11,879 nucleotides of DNA from Pleurotus ostreatus/Saccharomyces cerevisiae fusant (lineage: Eukaryota; Opisthokonta), in NCBI GenBank assembly GCA_024196135.1, contig JAMQCK010001112.1, positions 1 to 11,879 of the forward strand, given 5' to 3'. Under the pieces are notes generated by a model that was given only the letters and a program-made list of their open reading frames with translations, ran no database searches and was not told the origin of the DNA. The first letter of the stretch is position 1; each line of letters begins with the position of its first letter. The translations under genes and the position numbers were made by a program. Positions 1-6,796 of this stretch are shown one piece after another.

Positions 1-700
1 GCGCGTCCTCCCAGTTGAGCTGGTAGTACTGCATCACGAACATGACGACAAACGCCGGGGAGAGGCTGATGCCGCCTGCGATCAATGAGCATGCATGCAT
101 AGCTAGCTGCTCGAACGGGCCATACGCACCATTACAGTGCACAAGGACCTTCCCACCTTGCGAGATCGCCTGGTCAATGAACGCCTTGGCTCTGCGCGCG
201 GTCGGCGGGGTGCGTTGAACGGGGGTGGCGAGGCTCACCCTGGGAAGAGGCGGATCAGGTTCTGCTCCTCGTTATCCTCCACGTCCAGCGTCATGTATTT
301 GAAGTCCTGCGGGAAGCGCGGCTTGACCGTAAACGCCTCCTTCGCATCGCGGATGCAGACTCTGCAAGGGCGGGGTCAGCGTACGCGTACAGTGGCGGCG
401 ATCGTGTTCACGCACACATGGGTGATGCCCAGCGACTTCAGCGTCTCCAGCTCCTTCGACACGACGAACGAGCCGAGGTAGAGCCCGGGTAGGATCTCCT
501 GGCATGACCTGCGCATCTCGTATCTGTCGCGGGGCGCGTTCAGTCAGGACTTGCCAATCATCTAGCACTATGCGCGCGGGCCGCCAGTAATTAGGGAGCG
601 TGAATGCGTACTTCCACTCGACATCGGCGGGGCCCTGGATAAAGTTCTTGAGCTGCTCGGGGCTGTACTGTATTCGGTTGTACGTCTGGAGGCCGTCCAT
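1..700 (-). CDS. STYX-like (pseudo)phosphatase, dual-specificity fold, 3' end outside window
   Basis: Proposed exons in transcript order are 700-612, 523-416, 361-239, 191-130 and 75-1 (continuing beyond the window); introns are 88, 54, 47 and 54 bp and every codon phase closes. About 152 residues are visible. After an N-terminal segment, the pattern EWKYEMRRSCQEILPGLYLG (residues 28-47) matches the STYX signature around MRREMQEILPGLFLG. It is followed by GITHVVCIRDAKEAF, an acidic LDVEDNEEQN loop (from residue 91) and a P-loop HCNGGISLS at residues 125-133. DSP phosphatases need C-x5-R. Here Cys126 is present but position 132 is Leu, so phosphoryl transfer should be impaired. Vertebrate STYX is also catalytically dead, but through loss of the Cys. 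Family assignment is strong. The start ATG at 700 follows from the frame and the DUF-free N-terminus; a role (phosphoprotein binding, by analogy with STYX) is inference. It is divergent from the ZNG1-like gene with 208 bp between start codons. Confidence 0.85.
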
Positions 701-908
701 CGTGTGCGAGTGAGGGCGGGGGTCAAAGAGTGAATGGCGAGCGCGGCGAGGTCCAGGACAATGGGGCCTGACGCTCACGTGCGCCCGTCACAGCGCCCGT
801 CACGCGACGGCGGCACGCGACGCGGGGTTGGAGCCGACGGACCTCGGAAGAAACGCGACTTGCTCCTGACATCCATCTTACCAACTCTAACCAGACGCGC
901 AAGAAATC
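701..908. promoter_or_regulatory. Shared divergent promoter region
   Basis: This 208-bp gap separates the start codons of the minus-strand STYX-like gene (ATG at 700) and the plus-strand ZNG1-like gene (ATG at 909), so it must carry both promoters and both 5' leaders. Visible elements are a CACGTG E-box at 776-781 and a perfect 11-bp direct repeat GCGCCCGTCAC at 781-791 and 793-803, i.e. one turn-sized 12-bp spacing. I see no TATA box. The regulatory function is inferred from position only. Confidence 0.5.
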
Positions 909-2920
909 ATGTTCGACGACGAGGACGAGATACCGTGAGTCGGCGCGCCCATCGCAGGCATGTATCGCGGTCTAACCAGCTCACAGCACGCTCATTGAGC
1001 ATGAAGTTCCCCCAGCACTTGATGACACAAGTGCACTGGCAAGCAAGAGGGTTCCTCTCACCATCATTTGCGGCTTCCTTGGTGCAGGGAAATCCACCCT
1101 CCTCAAGTGCGCCTCATCCCCCGCTCCCCCATACTTCCCACTAATCAGGCCCCCTCCCCAAGACGCATCCTCACCGAAAAGCACGGCTATCGCATCGCCG
1201 TCATCATGAATGAATTCGGCGACACCGCGGTTAGTACTCTTCTCCCCCTCCCCCAAGATCACATTTTTACGAACCATGGCAGTAGGATATTGAAGGTACG
1301 CTCCCCGCCTCCCCTGCGCCACTTACTCACAACATCACTTCACCTCACAGCCAAGGCCATCAACGTGTCCTCACCTGATGATCCGGCCGCGCAGTCAGAG
1401 GAGTTCCTCGAGCTCGCGAACGGCTGCCTGTGCTGCAGCATCAAGGATGCGGGTTTGGCGGCAATCGAGAAGCTCATGGAGCGCAAGGGCGCCTTCGACC
1501 ATATCTTGCTTGAGACGACGGGGCTCGCGGATCCAGGTAGGTGACTAAACATGGGAATGGTGGAGAGTGGTCTGATGATTTTATTAGGTCCCATCGCCAG
1601 CATGATCTGGCATAACGAGGAGTATGCGCTCGGACTTGGCAAGGACATCGCTCTGGACGGTGTTATCTGCGTCGTCGACGCGGTGTTTGGCAAGCAGGTA
1701 GGTCTTCACATACTTGTCCGCTCTCCTTGCTTACTTCTACTCCTTTAGCAAATGGAAGAGGATTCTTCGTCAGACGATTCCGAGCTGGGAGAAAGTCTCC
1801 GGTAAGCGTTTCATAATTCTCTAAACCACCGTTACTCACCATCCCACCTAGCCAAATCGCCGGCTCCGACATCATTCTCCTCAACAAAGTCGATCTTGTA
1901 TCGCCTGAAACCCTTGCCACCACCGAGGACCTAATTACGAAGGTCAACCCCGGCGCACCGGTGTACCGCACAGTGCGTGGGCAGATCGACCTTGGCAAGC
2001 TCATGGGCATTCGTGCATACGGCTCGGCGCCGGTGATTGCTGAGGAGGACGAGGACGTGTCCCCCTCTGATACGCCTAAAACAAAGAGTGATGGCCCCAT
2101 CACCCATACGGGCTCGGTGGCGCACTCTGGCGGCGCGGACGCCCACGAACATCATGAACACGAACACGGCCCGAACTGCAACCACGACCACGACCCCACG
2201 ACCCCCCACGCCCACGCTCACCCACACAGCACGCACTACGAGGTGCGCGGGATCTCGAGCCTGCGCGTGAATGTGCCGCCGTTGACACCCGAGGCGCTTC
2301 ATGATCTCGATGAGTGGGTTAGGGAGGTGTTGTGGGAGGGGAGGCTGCCGGAGTCGTTGAAGGACCCGCTGCCAGAGTCGATGAAGGACCCGCTGCCGGA
2401 GTCGTCGAAGGAGCCACTGCCGGAGTCATCGAGAGAGGGACGGTTGCCGGGGGAGGGGGCGGAGGTGCAAGACGCATCGGCCGCCGGCCCATCCTTGTCT
2501 GCCGCCCATGCTCCCCAAACATCGGCAGACTCGGATGCGACGGCAGCCTCGCCACCCAAGAAAGACCCCCTCCTCGTCCTCCGCTGCAAGGGCCTCTTCG
2601 TCACGACGACCGGCGAGCGGTACGTCCTGCAGGGCGTGCGGAACATGTATGATCTGTTCAAGGCGGAGGAGGACGCTGCCAGTACAGACAATGCGTCCAA
2701 GAAGGACGATGATGTGCCTAAGCAGGACGACGATGTGTCCAAGAAGGACGATGATGTGTCCAAGAAGGACATTGATGTATCCAAGAAGGACGACGATCTA
2801 ACTGGTGTACCGAAGGAGGGCAAGCTCGTGCTTATCGGCAAGGGCTTGGGCGAGGATGTGCGCAGGAGCTTGGAGAGGTTGTTTTGGGGAGGGAAGGATG
2901 CGAAGGCGCGCTCGAAGTAG
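909..2920 (+). CDS. COG0523/CobW GTPase, ZNG1 (CBWD)-type zinc metallochaperone
   Basis: Eight exons: 909-934, 987-1106, 1163-1229, 1286-1295 (10-nt microexon), 1351-1536, 1588-1697, 1749-1801 and 1852-2920, giving 546 residues and a TAG stop. Family motifs in order: Walker [10 protein letters not shown] (38-46), NEFGDTA (65-71), the metal-binding CxCC in NGCLCCS (98-104), ETTGLADPG (129-137), and the base-recognition NKVD (202-205). The CobW C-terminal domain then starts near residue 322 (VRGISSLRV) and runs to the end. Relatives in yeast and vertebrates hydrolyse GTP to deliver zinc to methionine aminopeptidase 1 in the cytosol; that role is transferred by homology. Odd features are a His-rich stretch (288-319), an acidic Ser/Asp insert (175-190), and two tandem-repeat insertions splitting the C-terminal domain (about 355-427 and 463-511), making it clearly longer than the roughly 400-residue animal proteins. 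The ATG at 909 is chosen because the acidic N-terminus aligns with the family. Confidence 0.95.
2345..2440 (+). repeat. In-frame 24-bp tandem repeat in ZNG1-like gene
   Basis: Four consecutive 24-bp units encode the octapeptide LPES(L/M/S)K(D/E)P, the last unit ending REG. Unit length is a multiple of three, so copy number can change without breaking the frame. It sits in the C-terminal CobW domain between the LWEG strand/helix and the LVLRCKGLF strand, where the human protein has a loop of only about ten residues. Confidence 0.85.
2696..2800 (+). repeat. In-frame 21-bp tandem repeat in ZNG1-like gene
   Basis: Five 21-bp units encode the heptapeptide (S/P)K(K/Q)D(D/I)D(V/L). The tract is highly charged, alternating Lys pairs with Asp runs, and is probably disordered. 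It lies between MYDLFKAEE and [11 protein letters not shown], a second loop of the same C-terminal domain. As in the upstream 24-bp array, the unit preserves the frame. Confidence 0.85.
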
Positions 2921-3485
2921 TATCAGACTTGGCTATAGACACTTGTCAGGCTAAGCGCCACAATGACTAACGACTTCGCTCTGGCTTCAACCGCTAGCAA
3001 GGAACGCTGTAATACTTATGGCTATGATACATCTATCCATCCTGATCCTGTCCGTGTACAGTATAACGTGTTCCGATCCACGATGCGCCTGCTTGTGTGG
3101 GACGCACGCTTTTCTTGTCATCCCTGACCCATCTCCTGGCACGCCGACAGAAGACAGCCCGCTGCCTCTCAATCCCACTCAACCGTATCCATCCCAATCG
3201 ACTCCGCCGTCACATGCGACGTGAATACGACATTACTGTCGTGCGTGATGGCGAGGGTGCTACTTCGTTGGGTGCCGGTGGTAGGCAGGCGCGCTCGCCG
3301 GCGCCCGGTCTCGTGCAGGTGGAAGATGAGGTGGGAGAGGACGGAGAGGGAGACACTGGAGGAGAGATGAGTATGTCAGGTTGTTTGAATTAAGGAGCGA
3401 GTTGAGGGAGGGAAGGCGGAAAGAAGGAAGGAGAGAAGGCGGTGGAGGAAGTAAGGAGAGGGGATATACCAGCTCGAGAAACCTG
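2921..3485. other. Convergent intergenic region, no gene supported
   Basis: The region lies tail-to-tail between the ZNG1-like gene and the DUF6533 gene, so it should hold both 3' UTRs. Short open frames occur on both strands but lack recognisable motifs, a plausible start context or splice structure. The notable content is a strand-asymmetric purine tract at about 3393-3466 (nearly all G and A on the plus strand). I see no clear polyadenylation hexamer or transposon end. Confidence 0.5.
3393..3466. repeat. Polypurine (G/A) low-complexity tract
   Basis: About 74 bp are almost purely purine on the plus strand, made of GGAAGG/GGAGAG-type words. It lies just past the proposed stop of the minus-strand DUF6533 gene, so the transcript would carry a polypyrimidine 3' UTR. 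No function is claimed. Confidence 0.6.
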
Positions 3486-4702
3486 CTAGGCAGCCTTGTA
3501 GGTATTCCTGTGAACTTCGGTGAGCGGACGTCGCAAGTGCGCCGAGATGTGGCATACGTTGGCGAACTACGACTTCGTTAGCAACGTGCTGAAGCGGGCC
3601 AGGCAACGAACCCACATAAAAGGTCATGATATTCCCGAGATTGCAGAGCCCCATAACGCTGCAGATATCAGTCAGTCTCTCACCGATCGACACTATATGC
3701 CCAACACCACTCACACGAAATAAAAAGCACCATCTCGCACAATTACTCGAAGCAGCGGCTCTGGTACCCTTCGACTCAGTGAGCGACCACGGTAGCTTTG
3801 GTAGACAGTGAGGACGAGCATAGTGCAGTCGTACGCGAAGAGGCCTTCCCACGCCGCCGCAAGGCCTATCAGGATCAAGCGTCAGTAGGCAAGGGGGAAT
3901 TTGTGGCACCACCCGGACGTACGTATCATGGACCCTCTCGTCGCGAGCCGGTGGCAGGAGGGGATAAGGGGCGCTTGCCAGGTGATTTGGTCGGATACGG
4001 CCCACTAGAAGCAAGTGTGAGCGTCGAGTCTTCTGAGGTAGCGAGGGCGACGAACAGAAGCCAATCCTAGCAAGCCTGCAGCGATGGCGAGCATGAAGGT
4101 GAGGACCTTCTTACTGCGACTGTACAATGCGTATACGCGCATGGTGAGTAGGACTGGGAGTATTGAGTGAGGTACATGGACTTGGAGGCGCGAGACGTAC
4201 TGCAAACACCGATCTGATTGATGACGATTACTGTACTGTGGAACGTGGAATAGATAGAGCAGCTGAGGGCGGAAACGATGAGTGGGAGGGTAGACAAAGT
4301 TGATGTTTCGAAACCTTACTCCTGGGAGGGAGGGAGATTAGGATGATTAAGACGACGATAGGACGAGGAGGGCGTACAAAGCGATTATGAGGCACATCCT
4401 GCATAGCGGTGATGACAACATTGGCGACGAAAGCGAAGTAGCGATTGAGAAGAAATACGATGGAACCGAATGTACGCCAGGTAGACCATATAAACCTGAC
4501 TTCCGAACCTGCGTCCCTCTCATATAAGCACGCTGGAACGGTTGATCGAAGGGGGAACGCACCGAAGGTCAATATGTGGTCATAGATCAGGATGGCTTCG
4601 AGAGTGAATCAGCTCCTTTCTGAAAGACCTTGGTCAATCCACCCACTCAACGCCACGGTCTGAAGCCGATGGGACAGAGCTCTGGTAAGTATCGATCAGC
4701 AT
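3486..4702 (-). CDS. DUF6533-family multi-pass membrane protein, two junctions unresolved
   Basis: Core exons in transcript order: 4595-4563, 4508-4396, an exon ending at 4201 (TGC of CSIYSTF at 4261), 4153-4056, 4004-3923, 3865-3715, 3658-3616 and 3566-3486 (TAG). Family landmarks appear in the expected order: ILIYDHILTFGSEVRFIW, then FLLNRYFAFVANVVI, then a Cys followed by VIVINQIGVCILLTMRVYALYS, then SKKVLTFMLAIAAGLLGLASW, then AWEGLFAYD, then LLRVIVRDGAFYFVVM with GLCNLGNIMTFY. Hydrophobic stretches fit a roughly seven-segment membrane protein; DUF6533 has no established biochemical function. Two places do not join cleanly. The first is the N-terminus: the frame of FTLEAILIYD meets TGA at 4611-4609, so I suggest an intron ending at 4596 and a weak start at 4702. 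The second is the junction after 4396, where the obvious acceptor gives TAA at 4318-4316. The C-terminus diverges from the usual SRLMLNL ending. Either my exon model is incomplete or the gene is decaying. Confidence 0.75.
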
Positions 4703-4866
4703 GAATGCCTCCGCACCGAGAACTGATCTCGGAACGCACACATGGCTCAAAGCTTCCGCCGCGGCACCGTCCATGCTCGCCCGAGCGGTGGCGCGCAGAC
4801 GCAGGCCCTTGAGGATTCCTTGGCTGTCGTGCTAGGCCGTACGAGGATTGAGGCAGGAAACAAGAG

Positions 4867-4921
4867 AGGCGCCGACGCACACGACCCGTCCCCCGCGCGC
4901 CGTGGGAAGGCGCCGACGCAC
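4867..4921. repeat. 14-bp direct repeat pair
   Basis: AGGCGCCGACGCAC occurs identically at 4867-4880 and 4908-4921, 41 bp apart start to start. The core GGCGCC is itself palindromic. No flanking element structure is visible. Confidence 0.7.
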
Positions 4922-5870
4922 GGACTGGACCGCCAGCTTCGCAATTGCGACTCGGGACTGCGATTCGCGGGTGTGTGGCTGGCGAAGCGGGCCCATCAGC
5001 CGCCGCGCAACTTTGTGATCCCCTGCGAGGCACCATCGGGCGAGCCGCTCGGTATCCGTCGAATCATCAAGCGTCTATCTCGCTCGAGCTGCTGGCGAAG
5101 GTAGCCAATGACGTGAGGGCCAGCGCTTTCTGCGAGTCGTCGCGCGAAGGGGGGAGCCCCACATTCAATGGAGAATGGGTGTAAGCGGTGGACGGGGTAT
5201 AAGACGAGCTTGCAGGGTGTCGTGCGGGGGATTTCCATGACGCACGCACACAAGACGCAAAGATTCAGCCTGTGTCGTATCGAGGAGGAACATCACCGAT
5301 GATGTGTTGGCCAAGGGTGGGTCAAGGCAGAGGCGAGCCGCAAGCCGCATTGATGATGCTAGAGTCCAGACAAACACAGTTCGCGCCAAATATGGTCCTG
5401 CACGGTGTATGTACGATTGCTCTTGGAAGATTAATGCCATGACCCCGCGTCTTCGTCGGAGAGAGGTAAGTGCCTCATACCTCGCTACAGAGGAAGTAGC
5501 CGTTGTTCGAACGTCGAAGTCAAGTTCAACTTGGGACTTTGGTTCCGATCAGAAGATCATTGCAACCACGCGAGCAGCCTATTTCCCCGCCAATGTTCGA
5601 GCCCTGACATGGGACTGAAAGAGAAAAAAAGGGAAACATCGAAGCCGGAACGTCTGCCATGGGGGAGGAGAGGGCACTGAAGCAAAATATATAGCTTACC
5701 GTTAGTGCTAGCGGCTGGCCACGAAGACCGGATGGCAGGTTTCCCAGCGCAGAGAACGTTACGTAATCAGACCTGACAGTGTCCCAGGCCGAAGCGTTTT
5801 TTCGTATCTCATGACCTGGGATACGACACGGCGGAGGTCATTGACAAAATTTTGGGTTAGATTTGGGTCA

Positions 5871-5934
5871 GAGGGTAGCGGATTGAAGGGAGAAGGTAGC
5901 GGGCCGCTCGAAAGGGGAAGGTAGCAGACCGTTC
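5871..5934. repeat. Degenerate short tandem repeat with GGTAGCGG core
   Basis: Three imperfect copies of a unit of about 21-26 bp carry the word (G)AAGGTAGCRG, beginning near 5871, 5892 and 5918. Spacing varies, so this is a decayed or low-identity repeat with no assigned role. Confidence 0.45.
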
Positions 5935-6060
5935 GCGATTGCGCGCCGCCAGAAATTCGCGATGTCAATGGTAGGGTAGGATTGGTACTTCTCCACGAAC
6001 CTTGGCCTCAACCTCCGCGTTCGACTGGGAGAAAACTTGGTCACACCAAATTTCATAGAC

Positions 6061-6078
6061 GTCGTCGCATGCGACGAC
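6061..6078. repeat. 18-bp perfect palindrome
   Basis: GTCGTCGCATGCGACGAC is its own reverse complement over all 18 bases, centred on GCATGC; symmetry stops at the flanking bases 6060 and 6079. It lies in a gene-poor interval. It could form a small cruciform or bind a dimeric factor, but nothing in the sequence proves this. Confidence 0.85.
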
Positions 6079-6109
6079 ACTTGCAAGAAGGATCTATACG
6101 AGACGCCAG

Positions 6110-6235
6110 GCTCTACACTAAGTATATACAGTGCACCAGGAGTACACTGCGCACACCCGGTATACGCAGTGCATCCTCGGCGGCACGCGCAACGCACACT
6201 AGGTAGCACGTACAACGCACACCCAGCTGCAGCAG
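6110..6235. repeat. Degenerate CA/CG-rich repeat stretch
   Basis: Words such as AACGCACAC and CAGTGCA recur at roughly 20-23-bp intervals. The clearest pair is 6186-6208 against 6209-6231, about 16 of 23 positions identical by eye. The earlier units are less regular. No coding or regulatory role is apparent. Confidence 0.4.
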
Positions 6236-6369
6236 CACGCGACGGGGAAAATACATACACGAGAAAAAGACGAAGGAAAAAATAAAAATACAACAAGATG
6301 TGTGGATGCGTCTTGCGGGAAAACATGTCGACAGCAGAACGAGAGGCCGGTGGCTAGCACGCGGCCGGG

Positions 6370-6465
6370 TGGTATGGATCCCTGCCATCCGGGAGGTATG
6401 GATCGCAGCCGCAACCCAGGTGTGGATCGCAGCCGCAACCCAGGTGTGGATCGCAGCCGCAACCC
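6370..6465. repeat. 24-bp minisatellite, three good copies plus one degenerate
   Basis: The unit AGGTRTGGATCGCAGCCGCAACCC occurs at 6394-6417, 6418-6441 and 6442-6465 with essentially one variable base. A degenerate copy precedes it at 6370-6393, and a partial GGTATGG follows. The plus-strand frame would read VWIAAATQ and the minus-strand frame CGCDPHLG, but no surrounding gene supports either. Confidence 0.85.
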
Positions 6466-6679
6466 GAAGGTATGGCCCCAGTCCCAGAGCAGAAAGGGAT
6501 CCCACCCATGAAGTAGAAACCCCTCCGCTCGAGACGGTGGATAATCTGTCGTGAGACGGCGCAGCCGCTGGTCATGACGGGTATCGTCTCGTCGTGAGCG
6601 AGCATGCGCACGCGCGTGCTGTGTAGAGGGAGGAGAGATGAGAAGAGGGAAGGAGGGGAAATGAAGCAAGGGGGAGAAG

Positions 6680-6775
6680 GATGGGTGGAAGCCCAAGCCT
6701 ACGGGAGTGAGTGGACGCCCAAGCCCGCGAGAGTGGGTGGACGTCCAAGGCTGCGAGTGGGCGCGCCTAAGCCCT
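6680..6775. repeat. Short tandem repeat flanking the GH71 3' end
   Basis: About four imperfect copies of a 22-26-bp unit of the form GTGGGTGGACGYCCAAGCCYRCGA lie here. The best pair is within 6701-6752. The array ends about 20 bp beyond the GH71 stop codon, so in the GH71 transcript it would fall in the 3' UTR. Confidence 0.6.
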
Positions 6776-6796
6776 GCATCGGCAGGCGCTGGCCGC

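Larger units (their letters stand above)
4703..6796. other. Gene-poor interval with short repeats, no gene supported
   Basis: About 2.1 kb lies between the proposed start of the DUF6533 gene and the stop of the GH71 gene. Open frames of 60-210 codons exist on both strands, but they are compositional: Arg/Ser/Pro-rich, overlapping each other, and without family motifs or coherent splicing. Contents I can see are a 14-bp direct repeat (4867-4880 and 4908-4921), a degenerate GGTAGCGG-type repeat (5871-5934), an 18-bp perfect palindrome (6061-6078), a degenerate CA/CG-rich repeat (6110-6235), a 24-bp minisatellite (6370-6465) and a 22-26-bp repeat (6680-6775). The 5' regulatory region of the DUF6533 gene and the 3' UTR of GH71 must lie in it. 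Confidence 0.55.

Noticed and set aside
86..111. Run of ATGCATGCAT and AGCTAGCT near 86-111
   Set aside because: Striking to the eye, but it lies inside the short last visible intron of the STYX-like gene and forms only small self-complementary words.
2299..2841. 180-codon minus-strand open frame over the ZNG1-like repeats
   Set aside because: Its Ser/Asp repeats are just the reverse reading of the in-frame LPES and KKDDD arrays of the real gene.
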